DNA of 64,000 nucleotides, from the NCBI RefSeq assembly GCF_017254835.1, contig NZ_JAFKCW010000004.1:401266-465265 (forward strand). Direction: 5' to 3'. Below are positions 28,655 to 37,088 of this stretch, piece by piece. The first letter of the stretch is position 1. Every line of letters begins with the position of its first letter. The position numbers were made by a program, and so were the translations under genes. A model generated the notes under the pieces. The model was not told the DNA's origin. It searched no databases and saw only the letters and a program-made list of their open reading frames with translations. Source of the DNA: Algoriphagus aestuariicola. GTDB lineage: Bacteria; Bacteroidota; Bacteroidia; Cytophagales; Cyclobacteriaceae.

Positions 28655-28687
28655 GAAAAAAAATCCCCTGTGTATTGCAGGGGATTT
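28655..28687 (-). terminator. Intrinsic terminator after the flotillin gene
   Basis: Stem AATCCCCTG / CAGGGGATT (28662-28670 and 28678-28686) with a 7-nt loop, followed on the minus strand by a run of T. It lies 22 bp past the stop codon of the flotillin gene. Confidence 0.85.
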
Positions 28688-28708
28688 GAGAGGAGGGGAA
28701 TTTGAATT

Positions 28709-30208
28709 TCACTCGGAATCTTTGGCTGGATTTTCAGTTTTCGTCTCATCTCCTTTGAGGTAGCTTGGAAGGTTGAGACCCGCCATGTTGAAGAGATCAT
28801 TCAGCGGCGGGACGGTTTTCATCATTCCTGATACAAAGTTTGCGGTTGAGTTGTTTCCGCTTTCATTTTGTCCGGAGTCCCAAACCGTGATCTTGTCTAT
28901 TTTGATGTTTTTGACGGCTTCCACCTGGGTTTTGACCAGCTCGGGAAGTTTTTCGATTAACAGCAATTGGAAGGCTTTGGTCGGATCTCCTCCGGCAGCG
29001 CTGACGACGTCTCGATATCCCTCTGCTTGTTTGGTCAGAATCTCGTAAAGACCCTTTGCTTCGGCTTCCATTTTGGCGTAAATGGCATCCGCCTCACCTT
29101 TGGCCTGTTCCCGGATTCGCTCGGCCTCCGCTTGCGCTTCGATGATTGCACGTTGCTTGGCGATCTCAGCGGGTACGACAATGTTTGCGTTTTGGGTGGA
29201 GCGTTCCCGTTCGGCTCGGGCAGTTTCCGCTTTTTGCTCTGCCAGATAGGCTTCTTCCAGTGCTTTTGCCTGTTGGACTTTTTCGGAAGCCAAGGCGATC
29301 CTTAGTGCTTCCGCTTCTTTTTCCCTTCTCAGTGCATCTGATTGGGCGATGGAGATTTTGGCTTCGTTTTCTCCCCTAATGGCGATGGCATTGGCTTCGG
29401 AAGTTTTCACCCGGGTGTCCCGCTGCGCTTCTGCTTTTCCGATACTTTCTTCCTTTTGGGCTTCGGCGATGCTCACTTCCCGATCCTTGAGTGTCACGGC
29501 GATTTTCACATCACGATCCCGCTGGGTGTCGGCGATCTGTACGTCTTTTTCCCGGTCTGCCAGTGCCTTTCCGGTTTCCCCGATTTTCTCCTGCTCGGCT
29601 ACCGAGATTTTGGCTTCATTGATTGCTTTTGCCGCAGCTTCCTTGCCTAGCGCTTCGATGTAGCCGGATTCGTCCTTGATGTCCGTTACGTTGACGTTGA
29701 TTAGTTTGAGACCAATTTTCTTGAGTTCGGTATCGACGTTTTTGGAGATGTTTTCCAAAAACTTGTCCCGGTCGGAGTTGATCTCCTCAATGGTCATCGT
29801 AGCAATCACCAGACGCAGCTGTCCAAAGAGGATGTCTTTAGCCAACTCTTGAATCTGCTCGTGGGCAAGACCAAGCAGTCTCTCGGCGGCCGTATTCATG
29901 GTGTCTGCATCTGTGGATATTGCAATGGTGAAGCGGCAGGGGACATCCACACGGATATTTTGGCGGGAGAGGGCGTTGGTGAGATTCGCCTCGATGGAGA
30001 TTGGTTTGAGGTCGAGATAGGCATAGTCTTGGATCACCGGCCAAATGAAAGCCCCGCCACCGTGGATACATTTGGCTGATGTTCCTCCGGTCTTGCCATA
30101 GACGACCAGGATTTTGTCTGAGGGGCAGCGTTTATAGCGCGAGATTAAGGCGATGATGGTCACAAAAATGACAAAAGCACCCGCCAGGATGAGTATTAGG
30201 GGATCCAT
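28709..30208 (-). CDS. Flotillin family protein (YuaG/FloT-like)
   Basis: 499 aa. One N-terminal membrane segment (about 4-24), SPFH/band-7 domain (about 28-220), then a long alanine/glutamate-rich coiled coil (220-430) with an irregular 11-12-residue repeat (KDVQIADTQRDRDVKIAV...), and a C-terminal tail containing IEKLPELVKTQVEAVKNIKIDKITVWD, typical of flotillins. Scaffold of membrane microdomains. The gene for an NfeD-like protein lies 12 bp upstream on the same strand, the usual flotillin partner, so they form an operon closed by the terminator at 28655-28687. Confidence 0.92.
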   Translation of the reverse strand: MDPLILILAGAFVIFVTIIALISRYKRCPSDKILVVYGKTGGTSAKCIHGGGAFIWPVIQDYAYLDLKPISIEANLTNALSRQNIRVDVPCRFTIAISTDADTMNTAAERLLGLAHEQIQELAKDILFGQLRLVIATMTIEEINSDRDKFLENISKNVDTELKKIGLKLINVNVTDIKDESGYIEALGKEAAAKAINEAKISVAEQEKIGETGKALADREKDVQIADTQRDRDVKIAVTLKDREVSIAEAQKEESIGKAEAQRDTRVKTSEANAIAIRGENEAKISIAQSDALRREKEAEALRIALASEKVQQAKALEEAYLAEQKAETARAERERSTQNANIVVPAEIAKQRAIIEAQAEAERIREQAKGEADAIYAKMEAEAKGLYEILTKQAEGYRDVVSAAGGDPTKAFQLLLIEKLPELVKTQVEAVKNIKIDKITVWDSGQNESGNNSTANFVSGMMKTVPPLNDLFNMAGLNLPSYLKGDETKTENPAKDSE

Positions 30209-30220
30209 AAAAGATTGGGG

Positions 30221-30787
30221 TTAGATTTTTTCTACAATAAGGAGGGTTCCGCCCTCGATGCCGACCACTTTGACGGCAGCGCCAGTATCGATTTTCTCTG
30301 AAAGCGAAATTGCGTTCAGCTCTTTTTGGGAGCCGTTGATACTAATGGAAATCTTTCCAGTTCCCTGTTTTAGAGCGGGAATGGTCAGGTACACGGTGCC
30401 TGACTTCTGCAGGGCGCGTTCCAACTTGAAGGTATTATCTTCGGCCAGCTTGGTGATTTGTTTGATAATAAAGAAAAACAGCCAGACAAAACCCAGCCCT
30501 ACAGCCGTGGCCAAAAGGATCAGCAGGGTGTAATTTTCTATGGAGTGGTAAAAGGTGATCCCAGTCCAGCTGAAACCCAGCAGGAAATTGATCAGATTTC
30601 GAAGTGTGAAAAGTTGAAAGGGGGCGTCCATTCCTTCCAGGTTGCCATCAAAGTCTGCGTTGATGCCATCCCCGGAATCAGACCCGATGAAGGTTAGGAT
30701 AGTCTGAAACAAAAAAATAAGTGAAGTGGGTAAGGCAATGTACCAAAGCGCCCGGAGCGATGGCTCCATTTCGGCTAAAAATTCCAT
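30221..30787 (-). CDS. NfeD-like membrane protein, flotillin partner
   Basis: 188 aa with three hydrophobic segments (about 14-34, 66-80, 86-108) and a C-terminal OB-fold-like domain (about 128-188: GTVYLTIPALKQGTGKISISINGSQ, GAAVKVVGIEGGTLLIVEKI) as in NfeD1b/YqiJ proteins. Works with the flotillin encoded directly downstream in membrane organisation. It lacks the ClpP-like protease domain of long NfeD proteins. Confidence 0.83.
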   Translation of the reverse strand: MEFLAEMEPSLRALWYIALPTSLIFLFQTILTFIGSDSGDGINADFDGNLEGMDAPFQLFTLRNLINFLLGFSWTGITFYHSIENYTLLILLATAVGLGFVWLFFFIIKQITKLAEDNTFKLERALQKSGTVYLTIPALKQGTGKISISINGSQKELNAISLSEKIDTGAAVKVVGIEGGTLLIVEKI

Positions 30788-30934
30788 AGTGCTTAGTGGT
30801 TAGCGGGTGAAGGATTGTGTGTTTAATTATATCTTTAATTTTTAAGAATTGCAAAAGAGAAAGCAATCAGAATGAAAAAAACAGTCGCTCTTTAAAAACT
30901 CCCTGTTCATTGAAGTTATCTTCCTGATAAGCAT

Positions 30935-30970
30935 AAAAAAATCCCCCGAGACATTTGCAGCGGGGGATTT
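30935..30970 (-). terminator. Terminator-like hairpin upstream of the S9 peptidase 3' end
   Basis: Stem AATCCCCCG / CGGGGGATT (30940-30948 and 30961-30969) followed on the minus strand by a run of T. It lies 23 bp beyond the stop of the S9 peptidase gene, which reads leftward from 33914 to 30993, so it terminates that transcript. Confidence 0.82.
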
Positions 30971-30992
30971 CTATATTTCTGACCTCACCTTT

Positions 30993-33914
30993 TCAGAAAG
31001 CTCTCTCATCCAAGTGCTCGCCGAGCTGAAGTCTAGGAACACCCTTGGTCATCCAGTCAGGAGCCGGTTGGCCTTTGAGATGGTGATCGAAGAATTCCAT
31101 CATGCGGACGGCGTAATCCTTGCGATTTTCCGTCTTGCCCAGTCCGTGGTTTTCGCCCAGATACTGCACCATAATTACCGGCTTTTTCAAGCGACGGAGC
31201 GCATTGTAATATTCCACGCCTTGTGTGAAGTCCACTGCGCCGTCCTTGTCGTTGTGCAAAAGCAAGAGCGGAGTCGTTACGTTTTTCACATGATAAATCG
31301 GGCTGTTCCGCTCATAGGCTTCCCAGTTTTCCCAAGGGCCTCCTCGGAATCTACCCTGAGATGCTTCAAAGATGGACATGTTTCCTCCGCCCGAGTTCCA
31401 GTAGATCAGGTCGTACATGGAGATCATGTTGGTCAGTGGCGCCCCGGCGGCGGCGGCCTTGAAGCGTTCGGTTTGGGTGATCAGGAATGAAGTCTGGTAG
31501 CCTCCCCAACTGTGTCCGTGGATTCCCATTTTAGTCTCGTCTATGACTCCCGTCTTGATCGCGGCATCTACGGCCGGGAGTACCGCCCATACAGCAGACA
31601 TGCCCGGATCGTCCATTTTGTAGACGATATCTGGGATCAATACCGCGTAGCCATTGCTGGTATAGAGCGACGGGTTCCAGCCTGTACCGCTATAGCCGGG
31701 ATTGGACCAGTTGTGCAGGGTCTGGGAAAGCTTCTCGTAATAGTAGATGACGGTTGGGTATTTTTGCCCTTCCACGTAGTTGGCAGGGAGGAAAAGAGCC
31801 GCCTGGAGCGAGTCGCCTTTAACAGTGACGTAGTCAACTAATTTTACGCCAGAAGACCAAGCAAACTTGCCTGCGTCAGGAGCGTTTTCGGTGACTTTTT
31901 TGCCGTTCGTAAGAGAAGCGTCGGTTAGATAAACTTGAGTAGGCTCGTTGAATTTCTCCTTGGTGTAGGTAAACACTCCCGCTTTCTCCGCCTTGCCAAG
32001 TCCAGCGATCATGGCGTCCTCCCAGAGAAGAACTTCAGCGCCAGGAGTCAGGCCGCCTTTCTTGGCTGGCGACAAGGTGGCGATTCCGCTTTTCTTGGTG
32101 TTTTCGCCATAGATGCGGATGTAGTTGGTTTTGGATAGGTCAATTCCTTTTTCCTCCGGATCCAGGATGAAGCGGTATTGGTAGCGGATTTTTTCGCTTC
32201 GACCGTTTTGGGTGAGGTTGATGGCCTTTTCTTTTCCAACCACGGGCACTTGCCAAATATCCCAATCATCACGTAGTAGCACATACTTGCTGTCACTGCT
32301 CCATCCTAGGGGACTGACGAGGGGCTTGGTGACGTTGTGATCGTCTTCTACATCAACAAAGGTCACCGGAAGGCTTTCCGTGATGTTGGCGTGGGTTTTG
32401 GCAACGATGTCGTAGATGTAAAAATGCCCGTCTTTTCCATACACCAGCTTTGTCCCATCCGTCGAAGGTCTAGGATAGGAACCGAAGGAAGGCTGGTAAA
32501 ACTTCTCGAAAAGTTGGGTTTTGGCACCCGTCTTCAGGTCGATGATATAAAGGTCTCTGTAGGACTGCCCATCCAGATTGCTTTGGAGCTCATAAGACTG
32601 GTTGTCCGAACCCAGCGCATAGAGCTGCTTCGGAAGGATGCTGAGGTCCTTCATGCTGCTGTCTTGGAGCGCGGTGTGCTTCTTGGAAGCGACATCGTAC
32701 ATCGCCCAGAAGCTGTAGTTTTTGTCCATGTTTTCCAGCACTTGCTGCCGGGACTGGAGGCGGCTGTCATTCCAATGCCAGATGGTCATTTCTGGCTTTT
32801 TGGTGTCCGCTTTCTTGGGAGAAGTCTTGCCTGAATCGAGTTTGGCGATGGCTTTTTGAAGGTCTGAGATGGACTTTATCGTGGTGTCGGCCATGATCTT
32901 AGAGAGCTTTTCGGAATCAGCGACTGCTAGGGAGTCTTTGTTCAGTTCCTTTTTGGGAGTCTCTTTTTCTGCCAAAACCAAAGGGTGGATACCGTAGAAG
33001 ATCCGGGTCAAGTCTTCGCTCCATTCCGGCTTGCGGTTGGGGCTGATGGTGTACTTTTGGTCAAACCCGCTGCTGTCCTTGGCGGCTTCATATAGCGTCA
33101 CCTGTGGACTGGAGAGGCTTTTCACGCCAAGGACTGCGCCACGATCCTGCTTGTACTTCTTGTCTTTTTTCATCTTGAGCGCGGTGAATGCGTCACCCTT
33201 TTCCGTCCAGTTGATGCTCTGGTAGCCGGCTTCGTCGGTGTCCAGCACTTGGGTGGAGTTGCTGGCCAAAGTCAGGAGGTAAAGCCCATTGCCCTGGGAA
33301 TTGGCGGCATCGACGGTGTAGGCGAGGTGAGTGCCGGCCTTGTTGACCGAATGCTCGCGGACATTGCCAAGGTTTTGGGACTTGCCGGAAGTCAGGTGAT
33401 GGATCAGCAGATCGGAGCCTTTGATGTCCGCGTTTCCCTCTTTGGGAAGATTGATGATCAGGTGGGAAGAAGCGTCGGCATTAAAGCTGAAGCCGCCCGC
33501 GTTTTCAAAGGTTTTTTTCTCGTCCGTCCCCAACTTGATCAGGTGAACCTTCTCTTTCAGCGGCTTGCCTTTGGACTTTTCGTTGGCCTGCTTTTCGGAG
33601 AATTTTGGAGACTCCTTGAATGCCAGCCAATGGCTGTTGTCGCTAAACTCAAAGTTGGGGAAGTTGGTATTGCCAATGGGAAAGGATTTTTTGCTGTCCG
33701 GGTCGAAGACTTTCTGCAGGATCAGTTCGCCGTCCGCTTCCAGTCCGATGATGCCGTAGGCGATCCATTGTCCATCAGGGGAAAGTTTAAAAGCACTGCC
33801 TGGCATGTATTTCCAGGTCGCGACGTCCTTCCAGGACATGGGCTTGGTCTGCTGGGCTTGCGCAAAAGTGGCCGTTAAGCAGAGTAGCCAAACTAATAGA
33901 AGGTATTTTCTCAT
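30993..33914 (-). CDS. Secreted S9-family prolyl oligopeptidase-like serine peptidase
   Basis: 973 aa from ATG 33914, which gives a clear signal peptide (RKYLLLVWLLCLTATFAQA); an upstream extension to 34001 is rejected. A long N-terminal beta-propeller region precedes an alpha/beta-hydrolase domain with nucleophile HGHSWGGYQ (S802), acid in NDKDGAVD (about D891) and H923 in GENHGLG. Exported; likely cleaves dipeptides or oligopeptides. A lysine/serine-rich insertion (about 365-395, KLDSGKTSPKKADTKKPE) in the propeller is unusual. Followed by the terminator at 30935-30970. Confidence 0.9.
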   Translation of the reverse strand: MRKYLLLVWLLCLTATFAQAQQTKPMSWKDVATWKYMPGSAFKLSPDGQWIAYGIIGLEADGELILQKVFDPDSKKSFPIGNTNFPNFEFSDNSHWLAFKESPKFSEKQANEKSKGKPLKEKVHLIKLGTDEKKTFENAGGFSFNADASSHLIINLPKEGNADIKGSDLLIHHLTSGKSQNLGNVREHSVNKAGTHLAYTVDAANSQGNGLYLLTLASNSTQVLDTDEAGYQSINWTEKGDAFTALKMKKDKKYKQDRGAVLGVKSLSSPQVTLYEAAKDSSGFDQKYTISPNRKPEWSEDLTRIFYGIHPLVLAEKETPKKELNKDSLAVADSEKLSKIMADTTIKSISDLQKAIAKLDSGKTSPKKADTKKPEMTIWHWNDSRLQSRQQVLENMDKNYSFWAMYDVASKKHTALQDSSMKDLSILPKQLYALGSDNQSYELQSNLDGQSYRDLYIIDLKTGAKTQLFEKFYQPSFGSYPRPSTDGTKLVYGKDGHFYIYDIVAKTHANITESLPVTFVDVEDDHNVTKPLVSPLGWSSDSKYVLLRDDWDIWQVPVVGKEKAINLTQNGRSEKIRYQYRFILDPEEKGIDLSKTNYIRIYGENTKKSGIATLSPAKKGGLTPGAEVLLWEDAMIAGLGKAEKAGVFTYTKEKFNEPTQVYLTDASLTNGKKVTENAPDAGKFAWSSGVKLVDYVTVKGDSLQAALFLPANYVEGQKYPTVIYYYEKLSQTLHNWSNPGYSGTGWNPSLYTSNGYAVLIPDIVYKMDDPGMSAVWAVLPAVDAAIKTGVIDETKMGIHGHSWGGYQTSFLITQTERFKAAAAGAPLTNMISMYDLIYWNSGGGNMSIFEASQGRFRGGPWENWEAYERNSPIYHVKNVTTPLLLLHNDKDGAVDFTQGVEYYNALRRLKKPVIMVQYLGENHGLGKTENRKDYAVRMMEFFDHHLKGQPAPDWMTKGVPRLQLGEHLDERAF

Positions 33915-34062
33915 GGGGTAGAGTTTTTTTGGAAATGGAAAATAGGCGTTTTTTCGGATGCTTCGAACATAGTTTTCACTATCGGTCGAATTTAGATGCA
34001 ATCAAGTTGCTTTTGAAGGTGGAATTGATTTCATTGACTATGTTTTACTTATATCATGGATA

Positions 34063-35061
34063 ATGAGAGTCAAAATTTGTTTTTTGTGCTTATTCGGCTT
34101 GTTTTTTTTCGGCTGCCGGGAGAAATTCCCTTATCCTGTCGGGACCTTCCCGGAAGATCTGCCAATCAATATAGCGGAACTGAATTCGGAATTTGATGAG
34201 ATGAATTCGGATTACATACCACCCTACTTGACTTTGGATCTGAATTTTATCTATTCTTCCAACGCAAAGAATTTGGGGGTCGACTTTGATCTGGAGCCGA
34301 GATCTTTGGTTTTTACATGGGACAAGGAGCTTGGAAAGTTTTCCTATGCGGCTAGCAAAAACTACCCAGAATCGCAGGTGACGATCAATCGACTTTTGGA
34401 AGTCAATTCAGAATGCAACGAACGCGGGCCATATTCCTTTGGAGGCCGTCTTTTCTTTTCCCAGGACTGCGCCGGGTTTGCGCACATCTTTGGAAGTAGC
34501 TTCCGAAACACCGATTCCTTCAACCAAGTAGAGGCAGATATTTACAGGCTACAGCTATTTGAGGAAAGTGTAAATGAAATGTATCCCAGTTTTTTTGGGC
34601 ATAGCTATCGGGAAGTGAAAGGGAGTCGTCAAGTAATAGCCGAGAAATTTTTGTTTAGTGCTGACATAGACGGCCGCTTCGATATCTACGAGATCGCGCT
34701 TCGCTCTGATTTGGATCCGCTGGAATTCTTGACTAGTGGCATGACTAAATCCATCAATAAGCTAGCTATCAACACTCCTTCAAACGACCACATGCCCTTT
34801 GTCTATGGGGATCTGCTGGTCTTTTCCTCGGATCGGCCGGGAGGATTTGGAGGGTATGACCTGTACTATTCCTTGAAAACCGCCGATGGATGGGAGGAGC
34901 CGGTGAATTTCGGCCCGAAGATCAACTCGGAATTTGATGAATTCCGTCCGGTGGTTTCCGACGCGGTTGATTTCAGCAATCGCCTGATGATCTTTTCCTC
35001 TAACCGTCCTGGAGGAATGGGAGGATTTGATTTGTATTTTGTGGGGATTGAGAAGTTTTGA
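34063..35061 (+). CDS. Lipoprotein with PD40 (WD40-like) beta-propeller repeats
   Basis: 332 aa. Lipobox FFGC gives a lipidated Cys at residue 18. Repeats with the PD40 signature occur near the C-terminus: LVFSSDRPGGFGGYDLYYS and MIFSSNRPGGMGGFDLYFV, with an earlier weak one (FLFSADIDGRFDIYEI). Related modules occur in TolB and in OmpA-associated proteins of Bacteroidota; here no OmpA domain follows. Periplasmic or outer-membrane anchored; function unknown. A TATGTTTT element at 34039-34046 may be its promoter. A 36-bp duplicate of its 3' end lies at 35212-35247. Confidence 0.78.
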   Translation: MRVKICFLCLFGLFFFGCREKFPYPVGTFPEDLPINIAELNSEFDEMNSDYIPPYLTLDLNFIYSSNAKNLGVDFDLEPRSLVFTWDKELGKFSYAASKNYPESQVTINRLLEVNSECNERGPYSFGGRLFFSQDCAGFAHIFGSSFRNTDSFNQVEADIYRLQLFEESVNEMYPSFFGHSYREVKGSRQVIAEKFLFSADIDGRFDIYEIALRSDLDPLEFLTSGMTKSINKLAINTPSNDHMPFVYGDLLVFSSDRPGGFGGYDLYYSLKTADGWEEPVNFGPKINSEFDEFRPVVSDAVDFSNRLMIFSSNRPGGMGGFDLYFVGIEKF

Positions 35062-35211
35062 AGGAAAACCAAGTAAATAGGGTTGCCGATCTCGAAATGT
35101 TGAATATAAACCAATTGTAAATTGGCAAGGATACTAGGGTGGAATTGCAAATTCGCCCCAGACACTAATTGGACTTTTGGGTCAGAGTAGAATCTACTCC
35201 CAGCGGGGGGG

Positions 35212-35247
35212 GTTGATCTGTATTTTGTGGGGATTGGGAAGTTTTGA
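35212..35247 (+). pseudogene. Remnant of a second PD40 lipoprotein gene 3' end
   Basis: The last 12 codons of the preceding gene recur here in frame: bases 35212-35247 encode VDLYFVGIGKF and stop, against FDLYFVGIEKF and stop at 35026-35061. Identity is high (33 of 36 bases). No start codon or upstream coding region survives, so this looks like the residue of a former tandem duplicate. Confidence 0.65.
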
Positions 35248-35249
35248 GG

Positions 35250-35288
35250 AAAAGACCTGTCAGTTTTCTAAAACCTGACAGGTCTTTT
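35250..35288. terminator. Bidirectional intrinsic terminator
   Basis: A perfect 14-bp inverted repeat (AAAAGACCTGTCAG at 35250-35263, CTGACAGGTCTTTT at 35275-35288) with an 11-nt loop, A-rich on one side and T-rich on the other, between convergent genes. It can end transcripts from both strands. Confidence 0.85.
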
Positions 35289-35321
35289 GTATCTCGGCTT
35301 TCTGATTTCCTCCTTCAGAAC

Positions 35322-37025
35322 CTACGGCATGCTGTAGACGATCTTCCCGCCCAGCACCGTCATCGCCACCTTGGTTTTCAGGATCTCCTCCTCTGGGATT
35401 TCCATGATGTTTTGGTCGAAAACGGTGAAGTCCGCCACTTTCCCCACTTGGATCGAGCCTTTGAAATCCTCTTCGAATTCGGCATAAGCGCCATCCAAGG
35501 TGTAGGACTTTAGCGCTTGCTCGCGGGTCATCTTCTGATCGCCCTCGTATCCGCCATCCGGCAATCCCTGTAGGGTTTTGCGAGTCACTGAGGCATAAAA
35601 TGAAGGAATCGGGTCTACCGGCTCCACTGGGGCATCGGTTCCGTTGGTCACGACAGCACCACTTTGCATCAGCTTTTGCCAAACATAGGCTCCGTCGATA
35701 ATGCGCTTTTCCCCCAATCTGTCTATCGCCCAAGGCCGATCTGAGCTCAGGTGAATGGCCTGCATGGCTGCTATCACGCCCATCTGCCCAAATCTGGGAA
35801 TGTCGTCCGGATGGATGTGCTGGGCGTGCTCGATGCGAAATCGGAGATTTTTGGCATCCGGATTTTTGGCGAAAGCCGCCTCATAGCGATCCAGGATCTC
35901 CTGATTGGCGCGGTCGCCTATGGCGTGTGAGCAAACCTGAAAGCCTGCTGGAATAGCTTTTTCAGATACTTCAGACACGACTGACATCGGCAAAGTCTCA
36001 TGGCCGCGATGGCCCGGACGGTCGGAGTAATCCTCCAAAAGCCAAGCGCCACGAGAACCCAAAGCGCCATCGCAGTTGAGTTTGATGGATCGGACGGTCA
36101 GCAGGTGATCTGCGGTGTCTATCATCGGTCCTTTTTTATACCAGGCCTCCAAAAGCTCCGGCTCTCTGCCGGTGAGCATTACGTATTGGCGCACCGTGAG
36201 CTTGCCTTCGTCTTTGAATTTCTGAATCAGGTCGATGGTGGCTTGATTGGCTCCGGCATCATGGAAGCTGGTGATTCCCTTTTCGTTGAGCTCTTTCAAT
36301 GCCAATGTGAGTGCTTCTGCAGCGCGCTCGGGCGTTTCTTCCGGAATCAATCTGGAAACCAAGCCCGAGGCTCTTTCGGCAAGGATGCCGGTTGGGTTGC
36401 CGAGTGGGTCAAGGATGATCTCGCCGCCTTCGACTTCCTTGGGGCGCTCCCCTTTTAGGTTGCTGATACCGGCAAGCTCCAGAGCTTTTTCATTCACAAA
36501 GGAAGCATGACCGGAGGCGTGGGCCAGATAGACGGGATTGTCCGGTGTCACCGCACTCAGGGCATCATGCGTCGGGAAGCCTTGGACGGTTTTCTCGGGC
36601 ATCTCGATCCACTTGTCCTGATGCCAACCGCGACCGGTGACCCAGTCGCCCGGTTTGGCTTTGGCAGCGGCTTCGGCCACTTTCTCCACCAGCTCGTCAT
36701 AGGTTTTGACATACATCAGGTCGAGTTCCAGCTTGTTGTAGCCAATGCCCATGAGGTGGGCATGCGATTCGACCAGGCCGGGAGTCATGGTTTTGCCTTG
36801 GAGGTCGATGACTTCGGTGGCGTCTCCGACGTAGGTTTGGACTTCTTCAGAGGTGCCAACGGCGAGGATCATCCCGTCCTTGACGGCGACGGCCTCGGCT
36901 TTGGGATTGGCTTCGTCGACGGTGTAGATGACGGCATTCAGGAATACCTGGTCGGCTGGGGTTTCGGGGCCTTTTTTACAGGCAAAAAGCAGGGTGAGGA
37001 CAGCTAGGAAGTAAAGTTTTCTCAT
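35322..37025 (-). CDS. Amidohydrolase family lipoprotein (YtcJ-like)
   Basis: 567 aa from ATG 37025; lipobox LLFAC gives a lipidated Cys. TPGLVESHAHLMG (first metal HxH), RIEHAQHIHPDD (later His), DGALGSRGAWL and VTNGTDAPVEPVDP (metal Asp) match the YtcJ/amidohydrolase-3 group. Exported metal-dependent hydrolase of amide or formamide bonds; substrate unknown. A GTG 18 bp upstream is the longest frame but lacks a proper N-terminus. Confidence 0.87.
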   Translation of the reverse strand: MRKLYFLAVLTLLFACKKGPETPADQVFLNAVIYTVDEANPKAEAVAVKDGMILAVGTSEEVQTYVGDATEVIDLQGKTMTPGLVESHAHLMGIGYNKLELDLMYVKTYDELVEKVAEAAAKAKPGDWVTGRGWHQDKWIEMPEKTVQGFPTHDALSAVTPDNPVYLAHASGHASFVNEKALELAGISNLKGERPKEVEGGEIILDPLGNPTGILAERASGLVSRLIPEETPERAAEALTLALKELNEKGITSFHDAGANQATIDLIQKFKDEGKLTVRQYVMLTGREPELLEAWYKKGPMIDTADHLLTVRSIKLNCDGALGSRGAWLLEDYSDRPGHRGHETLPMSVVSEVSEKAIPAGFQVCSHAIGDRANQEILDRYEAAFAKNPDAKNLRFRIEHAQHIHPDDIPRFGQMGVIAAMQAIHLSSDRPWAIDRLGEKRIIDGAYVWQKLMQSGAVVTNGTDAPVEPVDPIPSFYASVTRKTLQGLPDGGYEGDQKMTREQALKSYTLDGAYAEFEEDFKGSIQVGKVADFTVFDQNIMEIPEEEILKTKVAMTVLGGKIVYSMP

Positions 37026-37088
37026 GGCGCTTGGTTTCTTCACCGAAGCTACCGGATTTTGCCCAGCCCTACAAAACCGATCCTGTAA

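Noticed and set aside
33915-34001. Upstream extension of the S9 peptidase
   Set aside because: ATG 33914 gives a clean signal peptide; the extension has none.
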